A DNA stretch of 64,000 nucleotides from positions 1 through 64,000 of the IMG/VR virus record IMGVR_UViG_3300008448_000066; one strand, written 5' to 3'. Position numbers and translations under genes: made by a program. Shown here one piece after another: positions 11,201 to 20,291 of the stretch. Source of the stretch: a virus. The notes beneath the pieces were generated by a model. That model was not told the origin of the DNA. It did no database searches and saw nothing but the letters and a program-made list of their open reading frames with translations. The first letter of the stretch is position 1. The number at the start of each line of letters is the position of its first letter.

Positions 11201-14200
11201 AGTGCTTCTGTACCTTGGGAAGTTTCAAGTCTATCTTATTCTGGATATTTAAACAGTCCTTTTAGTAGTTCTATTGCTAGAGTGGAGTATGAATTTACTA
11301 AAGATGGAAAAAATATCTTCTTTGTAAATAATAGTTGTAGTATTGCTGATGCTGGTATATCGGGTACTGTTTACCTTTATGATTACACTTTTCAAATAGC
11401 AAAACAAAATTTATCTAATACTTGGACAGTTTATAATGAAACTGGAAGTTATGAACTTTTACAAAATGTTACAATTAAAAATGCAAGCGACACATCTGGT
11501 ATTGAATATCCGGCATATCTAAATGATCGATTGGGAAAAAATTATGTTATTACAAGACATTTTGATCAAAAAAATAAATATAGTTATCAAAGTTTGTTTA
11601 TGTTACCTAGAAAAAATCAATTAACAACTAAAATTGATATGATAAGGAATAAATTAATATACGAAGATGACACTCATATGTTATTAAACGGCATACTTCT
11701 TAACAGAAATGGTCCTTATGGATATCCAACATTTAAACAAATAAGAACAGGAGAAACAAAAGCAGTAAGAGATTCAAAGAAAAATCTTTATTTAACAAAT
11801 ACAAAAGAAGAAAGAATAAAATTAAATCAAAATGTAGTAACCGATGTAACAAATTATTATAAAGAACCTGTTATTAATATAAACAAACCTGTTGTTTCAA
11901 TTATAAAAGATACACAAACTAATTCTCTTGTATTTATCAAACACACACAAGATAACAATATAAATTATTTTTCCAATAAAGAACTAAATTCTGATCTTGG
12001 TTTACCAAATAAAAAAGACGAATTACAAACCGCAGATCAAGTATTGTCTCTCTTATCCGATCCAACAAATACAAGATATAAATTAAAAAAGACTGTTTAT
12101 ACAGAAGAAATATATCCAAAAATTGAAAACTATTCTTTGATTGATTCAAGAATTAGAACAGTATTTGATTTTCCATATTATACAAATAGAAGTGATAGAG
12201 ACACAGAACTTACCTCTCCAATGTTTAATTTAGATGGAGAAGCAAAACAATATGCAAACTATGATTTTAATACATCAGAACTACAAGATAATATTTATTT
12301 AAAAGATTATATTTATGGTAATGAAGTAATATTTTCTCGACGTACATCGGTATCCACTAGTAAAGTACATGAGATAATAAGCTTATTTTATGATAATAAA
12401 AATAAAATATTTTTTAAACCAGATGGTAAGTATTTGTACTGTCTTAACTCTGTTTCATCAATAACAAAAAATTCTTCTTCTATAGAAAATAAAAATAGTT
12501 TATCAGTTATTCCACTATCTGTACCTTGGGATATTAGCACAATAAATGTTCAAGAAATTAATAATATAATATTTAATGATTATAGAGTTAATAATTTTGT
12601 TGGTTTTTCACCACCTTATGCACCTTATGGAAATTATACCTCTTCGTTAAATTATACAGATTTTTGTTTTTCCTCAGATGGAACAAAAATGTTTCTTTGT
12701 ACACCATTTATTGATAATTCTACCACAACAGTATATGACAGCACTCTTTCTGTTGCGTCTGTTCTCTTTTTTACTCAAAATCTTATTCTATCTTCTTCTT
12801 ATATATATTCTTTTGATGTAAATCCACCTTGGGCCACAGGATCATCGGCTGTTCTTACAAGAACAAGTAATAATGCACCAAGCATAACAGGATCTTTTAC
12901 TATAGCTTCTCCAAATAAACTATTTTTTAAACCAGATGGAACTTCTTTTTATGTAGCATATGCTTCTGGAAATTTACAAAATTCATCTTATCGAGAGAGT
13001 ACTGCACCTTATAGAAACATAAATCAATTTAATTTATCAACCGCTTGGACGTTACCAACAGGTTTATCAGAACCATATGAATCAAATGTTCTACTTCCTA
13101 CATCTGATAACGGAGAAATAGAATTTTCTTTTGATGAAAAAGGCAGTAATTTAATTGTTTTTACACTTGAAAATGAAAAAACAAAAACTTCATTATATTC
13201 TTTATCTACACCTTGGGATATACGAACTTGCTCTTTTATAACATCAAGTATTAGTGATTTAAAATTTTATAAAAATATATTCTTAAGACAAGATACAAAT
13301 AGAGAAAGAATGCTGTTTGCTAATACAGAAACTTATGTTAGTTCCTCAGATACAAGTGATTGGAGTATGCAACATGGTCAACTTTATTTACAAAAATTTA
13401 CACCTATTGAAGCAGTTAAGAATCCTTTATTGTCTCAATCTATTTGGCCTCTTGATGGAGCCTCGGAATATACTACATCTTCTATGGGTCTAAATTCTGT
13501 AGTAGGTATCTTACAAAACAATAACACACTAGTTTCTTCATCTACCGAAGATGTTGTAATTAATAGTAACAAGAAATATTTATTTCCCTCTCCTTTGTAC
13601 GCTCATAAACTAACTTCTTATTCTTATTATTCCGCCATTAGCCCAACATTGCCAAACTCTTCAAAAAATAATGTATTTTATAGTCAATCTTTCGGAACCT
13701 CATTTGCACAATTAGATTCTACTTTAACTTCATCATTAGCGTCAGATCGAGTGTTACAAAGTACACAAATCATATATAACAACACACCTTGGACTGCTGC
13801 AAACTTAAGAGGAAAGGGTCCATTTAATAATTCTTACGAAGATGCAACTATATTATCAAAATATAAAACACAAGAATATTCAATTTTACCAGAGTTTACA
13901 ATTTCAGATAAAGTTGTAGAATATGATACAAAATTTAATAATTCAAGTAGCTTTGTAGATAATTCATTTTTAACTTTAACAGGTTCTTTGTTGAGTTCTT
14001 CTTTAGATAATGAATTTTATGAAAGATATGCTTATACCAACAACATAGAAGGTTTATTAACATATAATCGTAAGATAAATAACAAAAATTTACCAAACAC
14101 AAAACTAAAGAAAAGCCTCAAATTAACATTTGAAGGATTATTAAAGTTTATTCCTTACAACGGATTTTACCCAGTTCAAAGAAGCCTTGATATTGTTGAA

Positions 14201-16417
14201 AGATTTAATGAATCATATAAAGATGGTTTAAGCTTTTTTTCTGTCGCGGCTAGTGGCTCTGGAACTCCTTCAAGCGGCAGTGAAATGTTTTCATCTAGTG
14301 TTGCGTTTGATGAAAATAAACAATTTGGATTACGTTCATTCATAACTCCTCTTTTTGCTCCCGGTTTGTTATATAATACTATTAAAGCAGGTATTGCAGT
14401 TGATTATCCAATTCTTACTTCATCTTTAAGTTCATCAGAATATTATCTAGTTTCTGGTTCTGCTGCACGTAATAGAAATAGCAAAACTGCTCTGATAAAC
14501 AATTCGCAATTTGATTTAAGATTACCATTCGAAACCTTAGTGGAACCAGAAAATTATATCAAGGGTATTAATATAATTGATCAAATCCCATCAAGTAGTG
14601 TTGGAAATCTAAACATAAACGTAACCTCTTCATGGAATGGAGAGGGTGATGATTATTACAAATACATGATCAACAATTATTTGGCAGAAATACCAAACTT
14701 CTTCCTAAAAGAACAAAAGATTAGTGCTATAAAATCAGTTCCAGTAGTTGGTCAAGGTATTACAATCAATACAAATCAAGTTAATAGAGAGTTCAGAGCA
14801 GTTGTTAAACTAAAGAAAACAACTTCTGAACTACCAAGATTTACAAGTGCTATTATAAATTCTATTACAGATGAATCTAGCAAAAATAACGTTATTGAAT
14901 TAAGTAAGAATCAATATCAATATCCAAGACCACAAAAATTTGGTGAAGAAACAATAACTGTTTATTCTAATCCAAGCGCATTTGGCCCTCCTGTTGCTGC
15001 TGGTTTTATATCTGCATCTACTGGACAGTCGGACAATTATACATTTAATCTGTTTGATTCTACAAATGGTTATTATTCGCCATATACCCCACCATATCAA
15101 GATGGTGAATCATGGATATTGTTGACTTATAAACCAACAACAGTTGGTAAGTTCACACTAGATGACGTTATAGCCAATACTTCAGCTTCATTCTTAAGAT
15201 ATGAGCTTGATCAATATTCCGGTATACCAATACAAAAAGGATTTTATACTGTAAATGGTGTTCAAGCTTCTTCTTCTGGTCCTATGGCATTGTACTCAAG
15301 TTCTGCTGGTATTGTAGACAGATTAAACACAAATGCAATGCAATTATCAGCCAGTATATTTATAAGTGTAGACAATATCTCTGCTGGTGAAAGAGCAGGA
15401 AGAACAATCGATGGTGGTGATCAAGTTTCTGTAGCAGATAAGAGACAATTGGTTATATCAACTAAATTTGAGACACCAATTCTTGATTTTAATTATGCAA
15501 GAATGGTCCGCGAACTTACAGCTTCACATACGCAAGTTATGGGTGCTTTTGAGTCCCATCCTAGTGGTGCCATTAGCTCTTCTACAGCAATACCAAAAGA
15601 TTTAGGTATGTGGCATCAATATGGCCTAATACCAAGAGACAAAGCTGGTATTTATATGTCTATCGAAAACGTACCAAACAGTTATAGACGTTATGGTAGA
15701 GAAACAGGTCTTGTTTTGACAGCATCTAGTGCAATACCAAATAGAAATCCTGCTCTTACTGGCTCTTTAATAGATTTAATTGGTGGTTTTGAAAATTCAT
15801 CCACAAAAATTGGTGTCTTAGCTGATACAAAAGAAATTAAAGAAGCAGTAGTCGCTATACCATTTGTTATTAAAAACAACAGAAGAAAATTCTTTATAAT
15901 CAATAAAGAAACAGTTAGAAATTATAAACAAAATCAAACAGGAAGTATTTCTAATTCATTAATGCAACAATTTAATGCAATGAAAGAATATGTTTTCCCA
16001 CCACAATTTGATTTCTTAAATTATAAAGTTGCTGCTACAGCTATGTATGTTTTTGAATTTACTCACACACTATCCAAGAGAGATCTCCAAGATATATGGC
16101 AAAACATAATGCCAGAGATAGGAGAACACGATAAATGGAAGATTGAGCAAAAAGTTATTAAACATGAACTTAATAACAATGAGATAATCACTCCTACTCA
16201 ATTTGATAAATCAGAAGAAATACGTTGGTTAGTATTTAAGGTTAAAAAACGCGCTGCTTCTAGCTACCACGAAATGGTTGGTAAAAACTTTGTTAATAAA
16301 GAAGAGTGGGTAGACACAAGTATTCCAAAGATAACTTATAATTGGCCTTATGACTTCTTTACGATAATTGAAAGCGGTAAGCTAACCGCTGAATTAGAAA
16401 TTGAATCAACAGACTAA
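5201..16417 (+). CDS. Giant (3,738-residue) baseplate/tail structural protein with LamG-like and beta-propeller-like segments
   Basis: One uninterrupted 11.2-kb frame. Visible parts in order: charged N-terminus; a LamG/concanavalin-like sandwich at about residues 180-375 ('GGMTVEFWLNK', 'DGWHHYSFTVFNN', 'SASLDEFRFWKTKRTSKDIG', then 'YYKFNEG'); a second, weaker LamG-like stretch at about 675-880 ('SLTVECEALFPYK', 'VSYLRYWNTELTNDSI'); a long region with a conserved-looking core near 1000-1180; two clusters of propeller-type 'F-x-x-DGT...PWD/E-(I/V)-S' repeats at about 1800-2050 and 2400-2680; and a C-terminal block (about 3610-3738) with 'FEFTHTLSKRDLQDIWQNIMP' and 'EEIRWLVFKVKKRA'. Position just after gp25 and gp6 is where T4 carries the largest baseplate gene region (gp7, gp8, gp10). 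A peripheral baseplate or receptor-contact role is an inference. Confidence 0.7.
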   Translation: MSLKELFQDTQKNESFSQEQVEQEVQSEDYLNEFVDKTNEFIPQVDFSKPENFAFFGSAEKYYSDAFDRIINLYPYDGSKSEKLKWRNESTLIDRWVYDNKYPKSTGYAAFSANGWGTLATSKASGYGSPTTQEYIYVKGGPNTGSTTSATLKDTFTAANIYDATNKQTSNLLFDLASSDGGMTVEFWLNKTAFDNTKTEKEVIFDLWNGEASSSTGYGRFTLELTSSGSPFLITAQSGTSGVFQAAVGSSINSSYILDGWHHYSFTVFNNSSQIGINFYTDGQLSEQISTGTSINEVTGTLTAYVGALRTAVSGTSTGTGWGKLSASLDEFRFWKTKRTSKDIGRYWWTNVDGGSNTDDYGIYLGIYYKFNEGIVGTTSKDQIVIDYSGRTTNGYWFGYGSNSRNTGSAFTAYTSASYVEVGDPILYSSHSEYTNQLTALTVTGSIHDSQNNSKLYTFFPSWVVDSDIQHGEELSKLTQIAASYFDTLYLQVKSLTEIKNNFSTIGRQEGVLDGTNELNQITGTLPTYDKPLPFAKALLDSSGLITPEILTDATLIETLLNRNENINYDDTISDIKNTIYFNLYSTLINAFKTKGTKRSYNNILHSFGIDEKLVKINTYPTNTTLYFDDNTNLISQKRKVVDFNNSDRYMGTVHQYYDASNTNSISFISGSIVNSSLTVECEALFPYKIFNDDKVSRAFFTESSIFGGHTAQSNTDLSWATNDYFNFVVKAHRPNLESTDAYFELSSSVFGSLTSSLYYDVYNNEKWNFAVKVYPTKYENIDLVSGADGTYTVEFYGVNAVSNAVQNVFTVTGTVSNTAGDNAVTSNKRLFVGAHYNNFTSSVLQYSDTKVSYLRYWNTELTNDSILQHAFDTYNYGTDKPANSAYLNTTGSYIPEIETLTLEWSFNQVTGSDVSGQFIVQDLTSGSVTQSKGYPNWFNNISKYQYTGRGFEFPESSTQVIDTEYFATEKLKLPEVVNSSDMINILSEDDEAFTTDSRPELYITRFEKSMYQNISEEMINMFGTLVEFNNYIGRPIHKYRTEYKDLRYLRELFFSKVQNEPDLDRYLELYKWFDTSIGVFLAQLTPTTSQVTTKLENVIESHILERPKYQHKYLAINSKAQDPEDSASGINKHLYNWKVGHRPLTNSEQQNALYWKERAERTGARAAIHSASLQVFDRKQSSPYRFALESKPTIKGGVNFESNKNLDFVKINTAPHGALDADEMIQPPANYLFVGVENTSSLLKVEDTLDPTKKRKYSFKVVSGKEFNPSSQGYSEVIDSTIALPANFISGTVVGGYHDQVAEQFISGVIITNIHNDTYGSSNEIPMQGPFTAQWVGGNQSRHIDLNTGNDSYLTRPEAWKILLGLGISGSAGVVGNEEYQAALGWVGADYPFPEGNDFDPSYPVVAHKRATYLREETAKRPVNIKNIQSTTTTASRLGNYRSNYEVIHTFGRTNNDRELIDAVNPGTETELSGVLRTNTTTGRVDFTLPTRQILKTVVGSRFSAPGGYRYSSRGYLNRYAEELSAYNAMSFRNREVIGSPHGLGSTPNVEVVSGALGTGSLVALALHSENGYVSGTTIPSFHKVNKNPVYSVVENTEVLEADYDNGYFQHPIPQMDAGYSWIRKSLSNGAISGNLAYIGANMGYTVPSGSTSGSITQNYSFLTSGEVGINVNEFGELYNGVSSSEFTPVDFIGLHTSIRDELYGSEYPKTLGTTNFENYYFEGINYNDHQIIGAVTDKFYSNGILSTLSETGSSGRSALQFYNYSVFGGPIPEHFLKDVSTTGGQELSSFVFSPPTYMKPDGTGYYVLGIYNQASTNNAASNFSKISEFNRHLIFQINNEQPYDFDNSLVTKYQSVNINFSSQPSASTIIKSFTFHPSGTYLYLFETENRTIVQLPLNTPWEIDSIPFTSSIITSSNYSSLGFTSTSSITPIVSTLESSSFSILTELTGVSDLLLKSFPIAFDPHSIPQRVSSSFYNMNWKPDGTKLFFGIQNKLLEYSASVPWEVSSLSYSGYLNSPFSSSIARVEYEFTKDGKNIFFVNNSCSIADAGISGTVYLYDYTFQIAKQNLSNTWTVYNETGSYELLQNVTIKNASDTSGIEYPAYLNDRLGKNYVITRHFDQKNKYSYQSLFMLPRKNQLTTKIDMIRNKLIYEDDTHMLLNGILLNRNGPYGYPTFKQIRTGETKAVRDSKKNLYLTNTKEERIKLNQNVVTDVTNYYKEPVININKPVVSIIKDTQTNSLVFIKHTQDNNINYFSNKELNSDLGLPNKKDELQTADQVLSLLSDPTNTRYKLKKTVYTEEIYPKIENYSLIDSRIRTVFDFPYYTNRSDRDTELTSPMFNLDGEAKQYANYDFNTSELQDNIYLKDYIYGNEVIFSRRTSVSTSKVHEIISLFYDNKNKIFFKPDGKYLYCLNSVSSITKNSSSIENKNSLSVIPLSVPWDISTINVQEINNIIFNDYRVNNFVGFSPPYAPYGNYTSSLNYTDFCFSSDGTKMFLCTPFIDNSTTTVYDSTLSVASVLFFTQNLILSSSYIYSFDVNPPWATGSSAVLTRTSNNAPSITGSFTIASPNKLFFKPDGTSFYVAYASGNLQNSSYRESTAPYRNINQFNLSTAWTLPTGLSEPYESNVLLPTSDNGEIEFSFDEKGSNLIVFTLENEKTKTSLYSLSTPWDIRTCSFITSSISDLKFYKNIFLRQDTNRERMLFANTETYVSSSDTSDWSMQHGQLYLQKFTPIEAVKNPLLSQSIWPLDGASEYTTSSMGLNSVVGILQNNNTLVSSSTEDVVINSNKKYLFPSPLYAHKLTSYSYYSAISPTLPNSSKNNVFYSQSFGTSFAQLDSTLTSSLASDRVLQSTQIIYNNTPWTAANLRGKGPFNNSYEDATILSKYKTQEYSILPEFTISDKVVEYDTKFNNSSSFVDNSFLTLTGSLLSSSLDNEFYERYAYTNNIEGLLTYNRKINNKNLPNTKLKKSLKLTFEGLLKFIPYNGFYPVQRSLDIVERFNESYKDGLSFFSVAASGSGTPSSGSEMFSSSVAFDENKQFGLRSFITPLFAPGLLYNTIKAGIAVDYPILTSSLSSSEYYLVSGSAARNRNSKTALINNSQFDLRLPFETLVEPENYIKGINIIDQIPSSSVGNLNINVTSSWNGEGDDYYKYMINNYLAEIPNFFLKEQKISAIKSVPVVGQGITINTNQVNREFRAVVKLKKTTSELPRFTSAIINSITDESSKNNVIELSKNQYQYPRPQKFGEETITVYSNPSAFGPPVAAGFISASTGQSDNYTFNLFDSTNGYYSPYTPPYQDGESWILLTYKPTTVGKFTLDDVIANTSASFLRYELDQYSGIPIQKGFYTVNGVQASSSGPMALYSSSAGIVDRLNTNAMQLSASIFISVDNISAGERAGRTIDGGDQVSVADKRQLVISTKFETPILDFNYARMVRELTASHTQVMGAFESHPSGAISSSTAIPKDLGMWHQYGLIPRDKAGIYMSIENVPNSYRRYGRETGLVLTASSAIPNRNPALTGSLIDLIGGFENSSTKIGVLADTKEIKEAVVAIPFVIKNNRRKFFIINKETVRNYKQNQTGSISNSLMQQFNAMKEYVFPPQFDFLNYKVAATAMYVFEFTHTLSKRDLQDIWQNIMPEIGEHDKWKIEQKVIKHELNNNEIITPTQFDKSEEIRWLVFKVKKRAASSYHEMVGKNFVNKEEWVDTSIPKITYNWPYDFFTIIESGKLTAELEIESTD

Positions 16418-16444
16418 TAAATGATGTTAGCAACTAATTAAAAC

Positions 16445-17599
16445 ATGGCTACCTTTTTTGATTTTAAAGAAGAAGTATTAGATTTTGAACTAACCTCATA
16501 TGGCAAGCTACTTTTATCCAAGGGAATGCTTAAGCCATCTTATTATTCTTTTCACGATGAAACTGTAATATACGATAAAAAATATGCAGGCATAGCAGAC
16601 AACACCCAAAATAATATAGAGCCAAGAATACAAGAAGAAACACCAATGCTTAAAGTATTGGCAAACGACTTCAGCATTGAAACAGCAAGAAAAGAAAAAT
16701 TAAACATAGAAGAAAAAAAGTTATATTCTAAACTCTTTTCTCTTTCTACTGCTCCAACACAAATTCAAAATGCTCCAAGTTGGAATGTTGTAGCACTAAA
16801 AAACACTTTATTATCTGCAAGCTATACAACAACAAGCACAACTGGACAAAATTTTAATATCCCTCAGTTGTTCTTCTCTTGTTCTTACAAGGAAGAAATA
16901 AGGCTTGATAAACAATATTTACAAGTTGTTAAAGACTATGGTTTAAATTCTTTTAACGATGATACAATTACTCTTGAAAATTCACCATTTGGTAGTTTTT
17001 CAATTGATGGTATTTCAATAACAACTTTAGAACAAAAATCAGAAGTTGATAAAAAATTCAATACATTTTTAGTTTCTAAACATTTTCAAGATGGAACAAT
17101 ATACACAATTGAAGAAGATGAAATTATAATTGATTTAACGCAAGAAAATGTTGGAATTGAAGAAGAATATGAAATTGAAATTTTTAAATATGAAAAAGAT
17201 AAAAATGGAAATGAAATAGTTGTTCCTCTTGATTTTATAATGAAAGAGAATGAAATGATTGTTGATGATCTTCTGGTTGATGTTGATGAACAATTTAAGA
17301 TATTAAACTTTGATAAAAATAAAGTTGAATATTATTTCAATCTAACAACAGATCAAGAAATAGATCAAAAACTTATATGCAATATAATACAACCATTAAC
17401 AAAAAATAAAGGTATTAACAACAACCTTAGATGTAAAAATGCAGATGGACGAATCTCTACTGACGGTTTGTATAACAATAATTTAGTTGGTGGTTCAAAT
17501 GTTACTAGTGATGGTGCTAATGGTGGTGTATTGATCAATACAGATAACCAAACGGGAGTCTTAGATCCAACTAAAAGTGATGGTATAGTTATTTGCTAA
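16445..17599 (+). CDS. Unknown structural protein, paralogue of the gene at 23441
   Basis: 384 residues. The first 80 residues ('FFDFKEEVLDFELTSYGKLL', then LSKG, 'YYSFHDETVIYDKKYAG', 'ETPMLK') align by eye with those of the 304-residue protein at 23441 ('DIILDAVLTDTGRARLARG', 'FAFADDEINYRLYDK', 'QTPILEAF'): a shared 'D-x-x-LT-x-x-G-(K/R)-x-x-L-(S/A)-(K/R)-G' motif followed by an aromatic 'F-x-D-(D/E)-x-x-x-Y' motif. The C-terminal half is acidic and ends in Gly/Asn-rich repeats. It lies between the giant protein and two further large structural genes. Function is unknown; tail or baseplate association is inferred from context. Confidence 0.6.
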   Translation: MATFFDFKEEVLDFELTSYGKLLLSKGMLKPSYYSFHDETVIYDKKYAGIADNTQNNIEPRIQEETPMLKVLANDFSIETARKEKLNIEEKKLYSKLFSLSTAPTQIQNAPSWNVVALKNTLLSASYTTTSTTGQNFNIPQLFFSCSYKEEIRLDKQYLQVVKDYGLNSFNDDTITLENSPFGSFSIDGISITTLEQKSEVDKKFNTFLVSKHFQDGTIYTIEEDEIIIDLTQENVGIEEEYEIEIFKYEKDKNGNEIVVPLDFIMKENEMIVDDLLVDVDEQFKILNFDKNKVEYYFNLTTDQEIDQKLICNIIQPLTKNKGINNNLRCKNADGRISTDGLYNNNLVGGSNVTSDGANGGVLINTDNQTGVLDPTKSDGIVIC

Positions 17600-17611
17600 G
17601 GAATAATAAAA

Positions 17612-20287
17612 ATGGCTAATTTATTACCAAAAATAATATTTGATAAAATAACATTAACTAGTGATAATTCAAAAGCATTAGTCGTAGACGATCCTCATGT
17701 ACAAAGTTCTTTAGAGGGAACATATAAAAGAGGAACAAATGTATTTTCTATGGCTGTTAATCTATCTGCTTTTGATGTAGGTGATGAACTTGCAGAATCT
17801 GGTTGGTTGTCATTTTTGACAGAATTTCAACAATACTTGTCATATATTAAAGTTGCTTTTGCAATAACTTACAAAAAAAGTGATGCAGACAATTTTAATT
17901 CTAATATAGCTAAAAATGATATATCACTTCCATACTCAATAATTGTTAAGTCAAAAAAAGAATCAGAAAAACTAATATCAAAGGGAACTAACCGCATTCG
18001 TGCATACCCCGGTGGAATCTCTTATGGCACATTTGGATTTGAATCTTTACAAAAAAAAGAATTAAATTTATCTTCTTTTTTAGATGCCAATAACAACTAT
18101 AAAGTTCCAATAAATTTTACTGTTTACGATATACCAAAAAATATTGAACATTTAGAAATTTTTGCTTTTCCATATTTAGATGTTTTAGATGATAAAACAC
18201 TTAATTTAGAAGTTACCCAAGCGTTGGCTAAATTATCTGAAACATTAGAAACACCATATGGCTACTCTTTTAATGTAATAAAAAATTCAGAAGTTCAAAA
18301 ATTAGAAATTATAAACAACTCAATTATAACAGATGATGTTGTTAAGTTAAAACTTAAATTACCTAAAGATAATATTATAGACAAGTTGAATCTAACTTAT
18401 AATTCTAACTTAAAAAGAAATTCAATATCTGAACTTTACGAATCTAAGAGCGAAGAAAATCAACAAACTTTATTCTTTTTTATAAATAAAAATAAATTAA
18501 AGTTAGATAATTCAATTTTTTCAAACTCTTTTAAAAATAGAGAACAAATTCCACAATCTGTTTTGAATGTTTTGAGTAGTTCTTATTTTGAAATTCAATT
18601 AGTAAAAACTGAAATAAATGAGAATGATGAAAAAATAACAAAGAGTAACAAATACTTAAACGTTATAAATTACAGCTTAAGTACTGATGTAGTAAATATT
18701 GATTATAAATTTAATTTTATACCAAACGTATTTGAAAATATAGATTTGTATTATTTTACACAACAATCTAAAGATGAATACAATATAAATACAACATATG
18801 GCTTGAGTATTAATTTATTTGATTCGTTAGTTGATAAATTAAGAGAATATAATAGCGTATTATTAAAAAATTTGAGTTCGTTAAGAGATTATTATGAATT
18901 TATAAATAAACCAGTTTCATCTGGTGGGTTCTATGATTTAAATACAAATAGTATAAAAAACATACAAGTTCTTCAAACTATGTTTTCCACTATCAATCAA
19001 AATTCAAGTAATAAATTTTATGTTCCAAATCCAAATACAGCAAAACAACCAGCTTTGTTGTTTTCAGAACAAATAACAAAATCATTTATAGATTCTTTAA
19101 GTTATGTAAAAGATCTTTTTAATTTAAATGTTGACATACCTAATTTAGAAATTGTGATTAAAAATTCTTTGATACCAGAACTAACAAACTTAGAAGGAAT
19201 ACAATTTGTCATTAACTTACATGAAAATTTGATTGAAAATTTGTCACCAATTTTAAATAAAATTAAAAACTCACAATCAAAAAAAGCTAACAAAAATGGT
19301 GTAAGCAATCCAAATAGTGGTACAGGAGGCAAATTTTTTGTTACTCTAGAACATCAGTTTGTTTACAAATCAAAAACAACATTTTATAATGATTTTAAAA
19401 ATAATAATTTATTACTTACTATTTTTCAAAATCTTAATTTTATAATTGAAAATAGTGAATATCCAAAAATTACTTCCTTTTCTAATGTTCCAACTCAAGC
19501 ATTTTACCCACAAAATGTAAAACTGTACAATAGGGAGTTGCAGATTAGAAGTACCACACCGGCATTGGATTCTGCTTATACAGACTCAGCAAAGTTTCTT
19601 TTTATGTTTTATAATGATTTAATCAAGAATTCTGTTTCTACTGAAAGTTCTTTTGAATTTTCAAAAGACTTAGATGATATAAATTATGATTCTGTCTCTT
19701 CCGTATTGGCAAGTAAGTTTAACATTATATCAACTGATATATTGTTAGATGATTCAACGGCACAACAACAAATACAAAACTTTTCTTATAAATCTCTGAC
19801 TAAGTTTGATAGTAATTCTGGTATTGAACAAGTAGAAGAAGATTCCTCGTTTGCAACAGATAAATCTGATCTAATTACAAGACAGCTTGAAACAAGAGAT
19901 AATCGATTAAGTCCTAACAATTTTAACACTTTTGGCGTCGGTGCAAAAAAAGACATTAAGCAATCTTTGATAAACAAGAATTTGTCTCAAATCGCAGATA
20001 GTGTTGATTATTTGATATATAATATTGCTCTAAAAAATTTAAATATAAATATCAATCAACAAACATCAGTACAACTATTTTTACCATTGTTCAAAATTCA
20101 AATACTTAAATCATTTGACTCAAATATATTATCAGCACCTGTATGGGAAGATTTAGGACAATCTACAAATTTAACTGGTATAAAAATGGCAAGAATAATT
20201 TTTACACGACCAAACGATGAATATGTTAGAAAAGCCTTGAAAAATTTTGAATATCCAAATAAATACTTTATAATAGGAACTCCATAA
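17612..20287 (+). CDS. Unknown 891-residue virion-associated protein
   Basis: A large protein beginning MANLLPKIIFDKITLTSD, rich in Asn, Lys, Ser and Ile, with no motif I can assign. Predicted character is mixed: beta-rich up to about residue 300 (including a 'RAYPGGISYGTFGF' turn), then alternating helical parts (about 400-560) and an acidic linker near 745-770. An AAGGA lies before the ATG. It is tightly packed between two other unknown structural genes and was probably co-transcribed with them. No membrane segment or signal peptide is evident. I infer a tail or baseplate component only from the neighbourhood. Confidence 0.55.
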   Translation: MANLLPKIIFDKITLTSDNSKALVVDDPHVQSSLEGTYKRGTNVFSMAVNLSAFDVGDELAESGWLSFLTEFQQYLSYIKVAFAITYKKSDADNFNSNIAKNDISLPYSIIVKSKKESEKLISKGTNRIRAYPGGISYGTFGFESLQKKELNLSSFLDANNNYKVPINFTVYDIPKNIEHLEIFAFPYLDVLDDKTLNLEVTQALAKLSETLETPYGYSFNVIKNSEVQKLEIINNSIITDDVVKLKLKLPKDNIIDKLNLTYNSNLKRNSISELYESKSEENQQTLFFFINKNKLKLDNSIFSNSFKNREQIPQSVLNVLSSSYFEIQLVKTEINENDEKITKSNKYLNVINYSLSTDVVNIDYKFNFIPNVFENIDLYYFTQQSKDEYNINTTYGLSINLFDSLVDKLREYNSVLLKNLSSLRDYYEFINKPVSSGGFYDLNTNSIKNIQVLQTMFSTINQNSSNKFYVPNPNTAKQPALLFSEQITKSFIDSLSYVKDLFNLNVDIPNLEIVIKNSLIPELTNLEGIQFVINLHENLIENLSPILNKIKNSQSKKANKNGVSNPNSGTGGKFFVTLEHQFVYKSKTTFYNDFKNNNLLLTIFQNLNFIIENSEYPKITSFSNVPTQAFYPQNVKLYNRELQIRSTTPALDSAYTDSAKFLFMFYNDLIKNSVSTESSFEFSKDLDDINYDSVSSVLASKFNIISTDILLDDSTAQQQIQNFSYKSLTKFDSNSGIEQVEEDSSFATDKSDLITRQLETRDNRLSPNNFNTFGVGAKKDIKQSLINKNLSQIADSVDYLIYNIALKNLNININQQTSVQLFLPLFKIQILKSFDSNILSAPVWEDLGQSTNLTGIKMARIIFTRPNDEYVRKALKNFEYPNKYFIIGTP

Positions 20288-20291
20288 CATT

